Assembly (NCBI GenBank): GCA_029216955.1
Contig: JANAVB010016199.1
Span: forward strand, 11,701,714-11,765,713
Source of the DNA: Iris pallida
Lineage: Eukaryota > Streptophyta > Magnoliopsida > Asparagales > Iridaceae
Length of the DNA stretch: 64,000 nt
Direction: 5' to 3'
The notes below the pieces were generated by a model. That model did not search any database, had not been told where the DNA came from, and saw nothing but the letters and a program-made list of their open reading frames with translations. This document shows, piece after piece, positions 45,341 through 57,403 of this stretch. A program made the position numbers and the translations under genes. Within the stretch, counting starts at the first letter, position 1, and every line of letters begins with the position of its first letter.

Positions 45341-46610
45341 ATTCTGATAGAGGCGTATTATGTGAAATACTCGTTACATCCTGGAAGCACCAAGATGTAC
45401 AAGGACTTGCGCACAAACTTTTGGTGGAACGGCATGAAGAAAGATGTGGCTACTTTCGTGTCGCAGTGCATGGCGTGTCAACAAGTAAAGGCAGAGCACC
45501 AAAGGCCAGGCGGGGAGCTGCAGAACCTTGCCAATCCCGAGTGGAAGTGGGACAATATCTCGATGGATTTCCTTATGGGATTTCCGAAGACGCCCCGGAA
45601 GAATGATATAATTTGGGTTATTATTGATAGATTGACCAAGTCGGCTCACTTTATCGTAATTAAATTAGCATGGAGCATCGATCAGTTAGCACAAATCTAT
45701 ATCGATGAGATTGTTTGACTGTATGGGGGTACCGACCACAATAATTTTGGACAGAGATGGGCATTCCTATCGTATTTCTGGATGAGCTTGCAAGCTGTAA
45801 TGGGGACCAAACTGAATTTTAGTACTGTATACCACCCCCAGACAGACGGTCAGACGGAGGGAGTGAATCAAATCTTAGAGGATATATTACGTCTGTGTGC
45901 GATCGATCTAAATACTAGTTGGGATATACATTTGTCACTTGCGGAGTTTGAGTATAACAACAGTTACAGTCAAGCATTCAGATGGCTCCGTATGAAGCGC
46001 TCTATGGGAGGAAGTTTCGTTCTTTAATATGCTGGGACGAAGTCGGAGAGCGACAGGTGCTCGGGCTAGAATTAGTAGAGCAGGCCGCCGAAAGGTCCGC
46101 TTGATTAGAGATAGACTTTGCATCGTGCAAAGTCGACAAAAGAGTTATACATATCTTCGTCGACGATCGCTAGAATTTTTGGTCGGAGACCATGTGTTTC
46201 TGAAAGTAACGCCCATGCATGGCGTAATGTTGTTCAATGTTAAAGGCAAACTGACCCCGAGATTTGTAGGTCCTTTCGAGATCGTCGAGCGAGTCGTAAC
46301 AGTTGCTTATCGGATCGTACTACCTCCTGCCTTGGCTGAAGTGCATGATGTTTTCCATGTTTTAAAACTTCAAAAATATATGCATGATCCATGTCATGTG
46401 GTTAGCTTCGATCAGTTGGAGCTACATGCTGACTTGTCTTACTCGGAGGAGCCTATTCAAATTTTGGACCGTAAGAAGAAGGTATTATAAAATCGGTCGA
46501 TGTCCTTGGTTTACGTGCTCTGGCGGAACCATTCAGTTGAAGAGTCGACGTAGAAGATGGAGGCAGAAATGAAGGAGAAGTACCCTTCGTTGTTTCCCTA
46601 ATTTAAGGTC
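45341..46610 (+). pseudogene. Element H integrase with chromodomain-like tail
   Basis: The HHCC module (HPGSTKMYKDL, CMACQQVKAEHQ) is followed by the core with WDNISMDFLMGFP (first D), a damaged second-D region (LDRDGHSYRIS, about 45745-45780) and YHPQTDGQTEGVNQILEDILR (E). The C-terminal part has PRFVGPFEIVERV, HDVFHVLKLQKY and, after a stop near 46490, LVYVLWRNHSVEESTW, the chromodomain-like segment that targets integration to heterochromatin in chromoviruses. Confidence 0.85.
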
Positions 46611-46661
46611 GGACCCTTGTTCTCAAGTTTCAAGATGAAACTTTTTCTTAGTGGTATATTA

Positions 46662-48506
46662 TGTAGTGCCCCATTCCCGATAGGCGGCGGACTATGTAAT
46701 ATGCTTGCGATGAGTCAGATCGGTCGAAAATTTAGATGGCTATCTGACACGATCGCAGAGCTTGGCTTAAGATAACCCTTTACGGCAACGAATAAATAGA
46801 TTTAGACGAATGTTACGAGAATCGATCCAACTAATGGAACGACTTCTGTTGGAATAAGTCCTAGATGCAGCAGGCTGCGTCTCGGCGAGTGAGCTCTATA
46901 TAAGAGTCCGTTCGACGGGATCGGACTGCTGTATGTTTTTTTAAGTTTTTGCTGCTTAGTTTTGATGAATGTGTTTTTGCGTCAATTTCTAAATATATTC
47001 TACAAATTTCGAAACTAAGGATTAAAGAATGAATTCTGAATAAGTATCGGTGCCATTACAGGTCCTCGCATAACTGAAGCTTGAACATTGTGAAGTACTT
47101 CGGCCCTCGGCACGATCAAATACTTGGTGGGTGGTTTGGCCCCTTCTTTTCTACTCCTTTCAACAAACGAAATTCTTCTACCTCGAACAGATTCAAATCG
47201 ACGATGCCAAATTAAATGCATGCCAATCTACTAAGATCAAAAACTCGAGAAAAATGTATCGATTTAGAGTAATTTACTCTAAAAATATAAGTTTCGTACC
47301 AAAATGAGAAAAGATAACATTCTAGAAAAGAGACAGACTATTCGATGATCTGCAAAATAAAATAATGAAAAGTTGGTTGCGGCATATGGTGCCTCGGGAA
47401 ATTTGGTGCCTACGGGATGCTAAATCGAAAGTACGGCTTTAGAGAAAATGACTTAGACGTATGAGTTGGAAAAAAATAATAATGCTGCTTAATACTGTCT
47501 ACGCTATGCAATATGTTTCATATGTTAAGCTGATCTCATATTTGTATGGTCATGGACAACTTGTGCACAAGGGTTTCCTCGAAATGATATCTTGGGCATC
47601 GAAACCGAATCGAGCTAAGGGGAATTTGATATTTCGTGCTTAGCACGAGGCATTATGGGACCTCCAGCTATGCTTGCAACCTAGTCTGGTAGGGCGCATC
47701 GTAATGTCATGATGAATAGTCCCTTGTGGTGATTAACACCGACGACCGCATATAAGATAGCATGATCACCGATTGTCTTATGCAGGTGAAAATTATAATC
47801 TCTATTTTATGCAGGGACGAGCATAGTCATGGTAAGAATTGGGATAAAATGCTATGTTTTGCCATATGATGTTTACTATTTCAAATGGAAGGCTAACAAT
47901 ATGAACTGAATTCATTTAGTTCTAAATAGAAAGAAAACTCCAATGCATGCCTACCTTAACAATCAGAGTCGGTTTAGACGAGTGGGTTTGTCCCGCTCAC
48001 TAGTGCATTTTCAAGTGTACTAATCCTCAAACCCCACAGGAGACGAGGACTCTTGGGGTGCACGTCGCTAAGCCAAAGCTGAAGTTCGGATAGGCATTTT
48101 GAAGCTCTTTCTATTCTGAAGTATTTTGAAGCCAATTTATCAAAGGCGTACAATGTATAAAAGGATGAATGTATGGAACGACAAGCCTTAGTTCAGGCAG
48201 CTTGTCGAGTATATTTCTTTCGTTTCAATCAATATAGCTGTAACGACATATCAAATAAAATATGACTTGCACTTCGTTGTAAGCTATCAATGAAAAAGCA
48301 TATTTCTATCTTTCTATACTACGTGTTCAATTACTCTATAATTTATGAAGCTTCAACTTGAATGTTTCAAATAAAATGATCAAATGTAATATTCTTGCCT
48401 TGTGCAAGTGCAACTTCTGACTCGTACGACATCACACCTTAGCGAGGACGATTGATTCGGCATAATAGGAATGGGGACGAACGGTTTGTCAAACCGGAAC
48501 GTGACA
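46662..48506 (+). repeat. Element H 3' LTR
   Basis: It starts TGTAGTGCCCC and ends GAACGTGACA (1845 bp), with CTATATAAG at 46896-46904 as TATA box. The sequence just before it (GAAACTTTTTCTTAGTGG) is the usual 3' end seen in chromoviruses of this kind. Confidence 0.88.
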
Positions 48507-49777
48507 TAAGTAGCGCAGTATAGCAGTAGAACTGCCATGATTAGGACTTATGCTATGTATTAGTTCGATATCGGGTCAAGCCATATCGGACAACTCAGAC
48601 GGGTCATCCACACCTCCGAGGACACGGGCATGACTCACAAGTATAGATTGTCCCTGTATATCCTGTATCAGACTCGCGATCGGGTAACAGCTTCGGCTAA
48701 CTATTTCTGTGATTGTGCTTGTGGCTTGGATATGACTGTGGGTCTACGATGCTTCCTGCGTGGCGATTCTAGTTGCATGTGTTGGTTTGGTGCCCAGCAC
48801 GCATCCTAGTTCTGCTGGAGGCCAAGACGTAGTGTTCTCGGCTATGGTTTGGTTTCCAGTATGCATCGTAGTGCTACTGAAGGCTGAGACTTAGTGTTCT
48901 CAGTTTTTGATTCTGCAACGGGTTGTATCGAGTGGTTTTAGCCCCAATTCGCAGGGAACTCCCATTCAAAAATACAGAGGAGGCTCTACCGAATTTTTTA
49001 GAATTCTCTGTCGGGGATTTGGTTCGAAGATTTGGGAAGAACCATCCCTTCTGTTTGCTAACTAGACTCATGCAGATTTATTTTGATATAGTGACCTGAT
49101 TCCAGTATCTACTAGGTAGACTCATGACTAGATTTGTCGCCTAGCCCTTGACATGTCTTGTTCGTCGGATAGCGTAAGGAGCACGGTTCTACTCGGGGGA
49201 CGGTCTGCGACCCCGGCCCTTGTCTGGTTTAAGGTTCGTGGATCTGCTCCATAGTAATTCATGCAATCCTTGTCATTTATCGGCGTCATTAATTAATAGA
49301 CTCTTGTCCCATAACCATTCTGCTAGACGATGTCCTATTTTAGTCAGACACGACTAGTAGTTCTCATATATGTATCGGGATTGACTTTTAGATATATATA
49401 TGTGGATTGAGTATTATAAGGAGTATGATCCCGGGATATTGATTTGGTAGACTTACGTGGATTCTTGGATAGTGTGGCCATTTCTTTTTTGATGATGTTC
49501 TAATTTAATGAGATATGACTAAGTAGATTCCTGGATTTTGATGATTGTGTGAGTGTATTGCAGAACGAGAAGAATATTGAGGGTATCATTATATAATTTT
49601 TACCCGACTTTCCAAGCGCCCAAAACCTGGTACCATTATTGTATCTCGGTAGTTTGGAGACTTGTTTACTAATAGCCTGTGATCATTGATTCAGAGAGTT
49701 CTTGTGAGCCAGAGGTCCTAGCTTTTGTTTATTGTGATTAGCTTAGTATCTGGTGATCGACTTTCCTGGCATGATTG
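48507..49777 (+). repeat. Unclassified LTR-like stretch
   Basis: There is no protein signal. It shares a short patch with LTR F (48940-49020 against 8205-8290) and, like F, has a tandem duplication just before it (about 48783-48905, two units of about 62 bp with GTAGTGTTCTCGGC and TTAGTGTTCTCAG). It probably is part of an LTR into which H inserted. Confidence 0.45.
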
Positions 49778-49779
49778 TT

Positions 49780-50596
49780 TGCAAAAATAAAAGTTTGATT
49801 AAAAACTGAGAAGAGTGTGTACAAGAGTACAAGTTAATTTCTGAAAAAGTACAACTATTGGAATCTGATCAGAAGACAATCATTTTATCCCTTGGACGAT
49901 GCGATAGTGAAGAAGAAAGCCTTTGGAGAGTGCTGTAACAAGAGCTCAGGAGATTATGATCATTAGTTATGCTTGTGAAGTGATTTGGATCTCTATTTAT
50001 AGAGTTTAGAGATAACTGTTAAGTAGTTATCCTGATTGGCGTACACTATAATTGGCGCACCATTCACCTAGTTGTGCGAACGGTTAACTTAACTGCATAT
50101 GACACGTGGCATTCTTTGAGAGAGATACGCTTGGTCATGGGCAATATCGTGTGCACGTTCTTCGAGATTAGTAGCCTGTGCGCCACATTATCTAACTGCT
50201 TCTGGATGATTTGATCAGATGGCGCCGACTGTTGAATGGCGCCAGGCGCTACTTACTGTTTAATGCACTCTGCTTAATATAATGATACTGATTATCTCGT
50301 GCCAAATGCAAATGGCACAAGGGAGCTGTATGTCATTATGAAAAATCTGACATAATCTTCTTGAGCACCGTGCACTCGGGATTCAAACAAATTTTCCTCG
50401 ACTTACGTGTTATCAGTCACGATGACAACTGTTTTGGCTTCTCGAGGAAGCTTGTCACGTGGCGGCCAGCGCCACTTAGGTCCAGCGCCAACTGATTCCA
50501 AGTGCCATCTGATGACCAGTATCATTTGATGATTTGGTTCTTGGCGCCATTTATGAGTAGCGCATGATGATGCTTATACTTTTTTGAGCTTCTACA
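49780..50596 (-). repeat. Element C LTR, fused to the 3' end of element G
   Basis: On the minus strand it starts TGTAGAAGC at 50596, has TATAAATA at 49994-50001, and ends TTTTTGCA; the PBS that should follow is at about 40203 beyond the inserted H block. The U3 is rich in GGCGCC/GCGC words, as is C's N-terminal extension, so it belongs to C. A polypurine tract of a different internal region precedes it. Confidence 0.75.
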
Positions 50597-50611
50597 AGAC
50601 TCCCTTCAAAT
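50597..50611 (-). other. Polypurine tract at the G/C junction
   Basis: The minus strand reads TTTGAAGGGAGTCT directly before TGTAGAAGC, equivalent to the B polypurine tract. Confidence 0.78.
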
Positions 50612-50654
50612 TTTTCAAATTTGAAAAACATCAAAATTTGGAGTACTTTGCATT

Positions 50655-53560
50655 CGGCTAAGATAATAAATTGCTTGTTCATGACCCTTATCACTTTTTT
50701 GTGCAAGAAGAGCACCAAAAGAATGACCTAATGCTCAAACATACTGCAAAAATGGTCTTTCCACTACTGGGGATACTAAAATAGGTGGATTTGTAAGGTA
50801 TTGCTTGATGTCATTAAATGCTTTTTGACATGCTTCATCCCAAACAAATGACACACCCTTCTTTAGCAAACGAGAGAAAGGTTGACATCTCCCAGAAAGA
50901 TTTGATATAAATCTCCTGATATAGGCAATGCGACCTTGAAAGCCACGAAGCTCTTTTAGATTACGCGGAGGACGTATTTCAATAATTGCTTTAACTTTAT
51001 CAGGATCAACATGGATACCTTGAGAAGTAATGACAAATCCCAAAAATTTGCCACTAGAAACCCCTAAGAAAGATTTAGTGGGGTTTATTTTTTGTTGATG
51101 TCGACGCATTAACTCGAACACTGTCTTCAAATCTTGAATGTGATCATCCTTAACCCGACTTTTGACAGCGATATCATCCGAGTAACATTCAACTATTTTT
51201 TGTAGATGTTCTTGAAAGATATTGCTCATGGCCCTTTGATATATAGCACCAGCATTTTTCAGACCAAAAGGCATAACTGCGTAGCAATAAACTCCAAGGG
51301 GTATACGAAAAGCAGTATGCTTTTCATCTCCTGGATGCTTCTTAATCTAATTGTATCCTGAGAATCCATTCATAAAAGATATGCATTCAAAACCACATGT
51401 ATTGTCTATCATAACATCATTGATCGGAAGTAGAAATTCGTCTTTTGGATAAGCTGCATTAAGATCTCGAAAATCTATGCAAACTCGAACTTTTCCATTC
51501 TTCTTCATGACATGAACAATATTGGCAACCCAATCTGGGTGTTGTTCTTCACGGACAAAGCCACATGTGATCAGCTTTTTAACTTCTGCTTCAATTACAT
51601 TCATCATATCCAGTCGAAAATGCCGTTGTTGTTGTTTTACAGGTTTGGCATTAGGAAGAATATTGAGTTTATGGGTAGCTACTTTAGGATCCAGACCCGG
51701 CATATCCTCATAACTCCATGCAAAGATATCAATATATTCTTTTATCAGTTTTATCAACTTTTCTTTTTCATCTTCAGAAAGATTTTTACTGATAAATATT
51801 GTCTTTGACGTAGTTTCGTTTCCAACATCAATCTGAACGATTTCATCATCCGTGGGTGGCTGTCGTTGTTCAAACCAAAGCTGCCACTGAGTATCCATTT
51901 GTTGTGCCCAAGGATCATTTTCAAATAGTTCAGACTCATCATCAGTTTGAACCATATTAACTGAAAAGATGTGCTCAGATTCAACATACTGGACTCCTTC
52001 AGAATCTGAGGATTGTAAAGAACTGGAAGAAAATTCTTCTTCTATATCTTCATTAAACATGTGGGATGTATCATATCCCAAACTGTGGCGGGTTCGTTGA
52101 TAAAACGGATCACCACATAATGGTAATCGTCTACCTTTGCCCTGATTGAGACCCAACATGGTTTTCAAGTCATATCCCATATTTTGGATAGTCTTAAGAG
52201 ATTGTTGACTATATCTGTCAATTCTGATTTTTCCTTTATTCTTCTCTTCGAAGCTATCTGTCTGTGTAACAGGAATATTCCTAGCCAAACCAAACATAAT
52301 TTGACGCTTGTTTTTCTTAGTAGACAGAATCACAAAATAAGATTCTTCATGACGTCTATAAGTTACACAAGCTTGTGATGATGAGGCAACAGGTAGTAAA
52401 TAAGGAGTAAATGTTAGGAACCTCTGAGCATAGGGTCCAACATCGACATGAGGAGGAAAAGAATTCTCTTTATGGTTAATATATAAGGTTTCCTCTGTAT
52501 TTATGTCAGTTTTATGTTGATGACTTTGATTATCAACAGATAAAGTCATTCTTTCAATAAATTTGACAGCCATATACTCCACAAAGAAATCTTTATTAAA
52601 ATAAGAGAATACAGATTGATCAATATTTACATCATTGACAGACTGACTACTACGCTTTGGATTAATCACTAACAGACTATCATCCGTCTTCAGCGTAGAC
52701 TTGCCCAGGTTGACAACTAGTGGCTCTGGATCAGTTGTACGAGAAGTACGTCCTTTAACCTTGATCATGAGAGGCTGATCACTAGTGTTGGCTTGAACTC
52801 GACCTTTGATCGAAATCTTCACAGATTCATCTGACGTAGCTTGAGTTTTCTCTTTGACTTTAATCACTAAAGGTTCGTCATTGACAGGTTGGGGTTGAAT
52901 TCGACCTTTAACTTTAATCATCAAAGGTTGATCTTCTGAAGGTGATTGGTCTTCTGAAATCGATTGGTCTTCTGAAGGCGATCGATCTTCCGCCATATCG
53001 AATATTTCCTTCACATGCTCCTGTTTATAGAGAATTGAATCAGAGAAATAAGCTTCAACACCTTTAAAAGGACTGAGATCTGCAAATTCAGTCTTCACAA
53101 CTCCCTGAGAATCCACATACTTGAAGCATTGGTGGAGAGTCGAAGGAACAATATTATGTTCATGTATCCATGGTCTTTCGAGGAGAATGTTATAAGATAC
53201 ATCTGAATTGATAACATAGAAGGTTGCCATGGTTCGAAGATCGCCTATTTGAATCTTCAGACGAATTTTTCCCAATGGTTTACTCCTTTCAGAATTGAAA
53301 CCGATAATTGTCGTACTAGTGTAAGTCAACTCACTAGTAGGAATCCTCAATGGTCGTAGCATACTCTGAAGAATAATGCTGATAGAAGACCCAGGATCGA
53401 TGTAAATCTTGTCAATTTCAGTAGAGTCGATATACCCTGTATAACACAAAGGCCTATCATGTCAATTATGCTTCAACAGTATATCTTCCTGTGTGAAAGT
53501 AATATTAGGAATTGATTCCATCACACTGTGGCATTGGTGACATGACACTGGTGTACTGTC
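50655..53560 (-). pseudogene. Element G protease, second G-patch, RT and partial RNase H
   Basis: From right to left: protease (IYIDPGSSISI, about 53395), a linker with repeated LMIKVKGR-type units (52650-52980), a G-patch (MGYDLKTMLGLNQGKG, about 52130-52180), RT entry (FAWSYEDMPGLDP), FMNGFSGYN, a TAG at 51344-51346, MPFGLKNAG, and the catalytic site as YSDDIAVKS (about 51165) where B has YVDD. RNase H stops at YYLSR. It is more open than B upstream of RT (700 codons without a stop), which helps to identify the mutations in B. Confidence 0.88.
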
Positions 53561-55990
53561 AGGACTTTTGAGCTAAGCTAAGCATGAATCTGCCTGTAGT
53601 AATGCTTCACTCAAAGTTTCTCGACTTTCTTTAGAAAGACGGAGCAGTTCAAAGAAAGAAAGCCTAGCCGGAGTATTGGCTAATTGGGCTAGAATGTCAA
53701 ACTTATAGGGTTTCATCAACCCTTGATTTGAACTAGTCTTCGGCGGAACGTCAAAACGTATTGCCTTCTGTTTCCCTTTTTCAACCACTAGTGGTTTAGA
53801 AGTCTTACTTCGGCAGGAATAGAAGATGACTGAGTCGGCAGTGTTTCAACGGCATCATCCGTTTCTTTGGAAGTTCCCTCATAATCTTTGTGGTAGTCTT
53901 TTCCAGATCTTGTGCCAGCAAAAGACTCTTCTTCAGGCTCGGGAGAATGAAGTACCATATTACAGGATTTAATCTTCTTTCCCTTAGTCTTCTTTTTATG
54001 GGAATTTTTATGAGGAACCTCAAATCCCAATCCAACGGAGGATTTTTGACCTTGAATTTGTAAAGGAACTCGCATACCTTTACCATTGTTCAAGCCTTCC
54101 GCTTTTTGAAAGTCATAGTCCATCTTTTTCATGAGATGGACTGATTGTTGACTGTACATGTGAGTAGGTAGCGAACTTTCAATACTCGATTCAACAGATG
54201 AGGAAGGAATAGAGACCTCTGTATTAATAAGGGTGGAAACTTTTGGTGCAGGAGGTAAAATCCCAACCGGAGCTTTCTCGTAGGCAGCAAAAACTTGTTG
54301 TGCTATGTACAAAAGGACACTATTCATTGCTAACTACTGCTGATGAGTGAGATTTAGCTTGCTAGGAGGAGCCAAACTCGGAGGGCATATGTTCAGACCC
54401 CTTAGCCTATCTTCCAAAGGGATGTCACCCCACAACTGATCAGAACATCATAATCTGGGGTAACAACATGAGAAATCATATTGCAGTTTTTGACTTTTTG
54501 ACCTTTCTTGGATTTTAAAATTTTACTTCCATGTTCTATTTCAGGTACTAAATCAGGGTGTACCCACATGATTTTACCATTTTTCAAGGTGAGAGGCACT
54601 AATTCTTCACTTTGATCTCTGGCTGGTGGAAGATTCACAATCTTCATTGTCGCCTTCGGAATTGGGATAATCCCATCAGGAACTTGCTGTGGAGGAAAAC
54701 TTCCAAATTGAAGAGAAATCATATTGGTTGTAACTGTATGCTCATCATTAGTTAAAGCGATGGCTTTAGCATTTATCAACTCTTGAATTTTCTTCTTCAA
54801 GACATAGCAAGCTTTCGTGAGATGATTTATGTATCTATGATAGATACAATACTTGGGATTATCAACCAAATCTACTTCATTAGGTTGTTTTGGCTCTGGA
54901 ATCTGGAGTTTACCACTCTTCACGAGACATTGAAATATCCCAGGAATATTACTGTCGTCGAAAGAGTATTCTTCTTTCGGCTTAGAAGACTCCGGATTAC
55001 TTGGTATAGGTTTGAATTTTGAAAGGTTTACCACTAGGGTTTCCTTTCCTTTCCCATTGCGATTACCAGAGTTGTTGCCTAAAGTAGCTTTCTTTCCTTT
55101 ATCTTCTGAGGCGAAGATCATCCCATGTTCACGAGCCAATCTACCATTGGTTTCAGCTGAAACTGCTGCTATAATGAACGAGACCCAATCTGTGAATTGA
55201 GATCCAATAAAAACAACGATGGTTGGTCGCAGATTCATTTTGCATGTATCAATCAATGCTGAATCTGTCATACCAGGAGGCATTTTCAAAGTAGCCTGTC
55301 GGAAATGTTCTATAAACATCTGAGTATCCTCTTTTTCTTTTTATTTAATTTCTATTAAGGAAGACATATTCATGTCCATCTTTCCTTCATAGAAACGAGA
55401 GAGAAATATTGCTTTAAACTCGTCAAAAGACGATATGCAATTGTCGGGTAGACTGCGATACCAATCATATGCTGAACCCGTCAAACACCCTATGAAGACT
55501 CGGGTGAGAAGAGCATCACTCTTCTGTAGATGTACAGTCATAATATCAAAATAATTGATATATTGACTTGGAGAAGCCTTTCCATCAAATAATACAATAG
55601 ATTGTGGCTTGAATTTAGGAGGAAAGGGCACATCATTCCAGTGGGGAGGATAAGGTTGCTTGATCCCCAACTTCTGGAGCTGATCTTTGTGCTTAAGAAC
55701 CTAAAATTGTGCTTTTAACTCCCTAACAGCTTGAATAGCTTCATTAGTTTGAGGGAGTATGTTTGATTGAATAGTGGTTGGATGTATTATAACCCCCACC
55801 AGAGGTGATACATCTTCTGGCATGAGAGGATCTGGAGATGCAGAGTTTTGATTGATAGCGGGCTCTTGACTCAGATTATTCAAAGGTATGTCAACCCCTT
55901 GACTATCTTAAGTTTGTGCTGCTACTTGCACCAGTGTTACCACTGGCGGTTGGACTGTTTGCTAATTCGTTATTAATTGATGCATATTTT
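53561..55990 (-). pseudogene. Element G gag with first G-patch
   Basis: Minus-strand fragments give the capsid region (FDGKASPSQYINYFDIMT, SAYDWYRSLPDNCISSF, about 55400-55600), a TAA at 55338-55340, the zinc-finger block (YCIYHRYINHLTKACYVLKKKIQE, about 54800-54860, in which one His is Asn-flanked), and a G-patch (MDYDFQKAEGLNNGKG, about 54070-54130) whose first Gly is Asp. The linker MKPYKFDILAQLANTPA closes it. Confidence 0.85.
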
Positions 55991-57401
55991 GCATCATTGC
56001 AAGCATATCCTTTAGCGATTGTTCCACCGCAGAAAGACGATGTTATGTATGAGAAGTAGACGTCTCATGTTCTTCTCCGGTAGCATAAGATTCAACTTCT
56101 CTCGAACTTACAGAGGGGTTGGTATACAAATATGAATCAACGCTATCAGTTTCTGACTCCAAGTACTAGGTATCCCCAGCCTCTGAATCTGAAGAATGCA
56201 TATTTAAAGGTCGTTGACTTCTTGACCGAGTATGTTGATATACTCCTTCAAAAGAGTCAAGGATTCGCTTGAACCGTTGTTAACCTGGAGTCTGGGACAA
56301 ATTGCATCTTGAATGTCGTCCTCTATTAATATGAGATGCTATGTTGACAGATGCATAAGACAACTCATGTTCTTGATCATCAATTTGTTGCTGATGTATA
56401 TTATAGCTTAATCGGTCAAAAATTGACCATTTAGTAGCAGAACATCAACATTTGATCACAATTTGGTGACACTCACAATGATAGTTTTCTTGGGGGAGTG
56501 TCACAGGAGATTTTCTATTTTTACGCTTTTGTACAAGTAACTCGCATAAATCAGAAGAATTGGAAGGTAGTATTTTCTTTTTTATATTTGGGACAGATAA
56601 ATATTTAGTCCCTTGTGTAAAAAGAAGATTACTAGCTTCATTGGCAGAAGAAAGTTGTGCATTTTTACGTGCCTGAAGTTGTGTGCATAAATCTGGAGTT
56701 GATTTTTGTGCACTGCGAACGCCATCAGCATTACGCGTAATCCTAAGATTAAGCATTTTACGTAAAGCAGCATTAGAAGATTGTTGGCGTCAAACAGAAA
56801 CTTTGCCAAAAAAATTATTCTCTTTGGATAAACCAAAAGAATTGTCTGCCATAGTAACAGAAGACTTATTTTTACGCTACACGTATGTAGGCAAGTTCAT
56901 TTTAGGTACAAAAGCACCATTGTGAACTTTATCTACCATGTCACCGACAGGAGATTTGCCTTTACGCATATAGCGCAAAACAGAAGTATCTGCCACGTCA
57001 CAGACGAGAGATTTGCCTTTATGCGTATAGCGCAAGACATAATTGTCTACCACGTCACAGACGGGAGACTGAATTTTACGCCCTGGGCACAAAACTGAAG
57101 TAGGAACTGCCTTGTCACCGACGGGAGACCCAACAACAGGAGTGGGAAGAATTCCCTTGCCTTCAGAGACAACAGAGATATCAGAAGGTGCTTTAGACTT
57201 AGGAATCCAAACTTTGCGCACCTTTCATGATTTTTGAACATTGGAGTAGCAAGCACTACCCCCAGTTCGGAGCATTTCCTCATAAGCAGTCTGGTCGAAT
57301 TGAACGACTAGAGTCTTCTTCGTCGATCCAATCGGCACATCATCGTATTGAGCAATTGCCTTCTCGTCAGAGGAGAAAGTCATCCCTAGCAGAGTCGTCA
57401 T
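55991..57401 (-). pseudogene. Element G N-terminal extension (ORF1-like)
   Basis: It starts at an ATG (57399-57401) lying in the PBS itself and reads MTTLLGMTFSSDEKAIAQY, then GSTKKTLVVQFDQTAYEEML as in B. A tandem repeat of VLRYTHKGKS / VLRYMRKGKS with CDVAD-type spacers is at 56930-57080. A stop (TAA near 56045) precedes the gag helix AVEQSLKDML; at the site of B's stop, G has a serine codon. Function unknown. Confidence 0.72.
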
Positions 57402-57403
57402 TT

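Larger units (their letters stand above)
40213..48506 (+). mobile_element. Element H: decayed chromovirus (Tekay-like), 5' end truncated
   Basis: Two related LTRs (40213-41818 and 46662-48506) flank gag, protease, RT, RNase H and integrase on the plus strand. The PBS matches the initiator tRNA-Met type. The C-terminus has a chromodomain-like WRNHSVEESTW stretch, which places it among chromoviruses. LTR divergence is far higher than in B, and the frame is broken in many places, so it is old. The first roughly 240 bp of the 5' LTR are missing. Confidence 0.88.
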
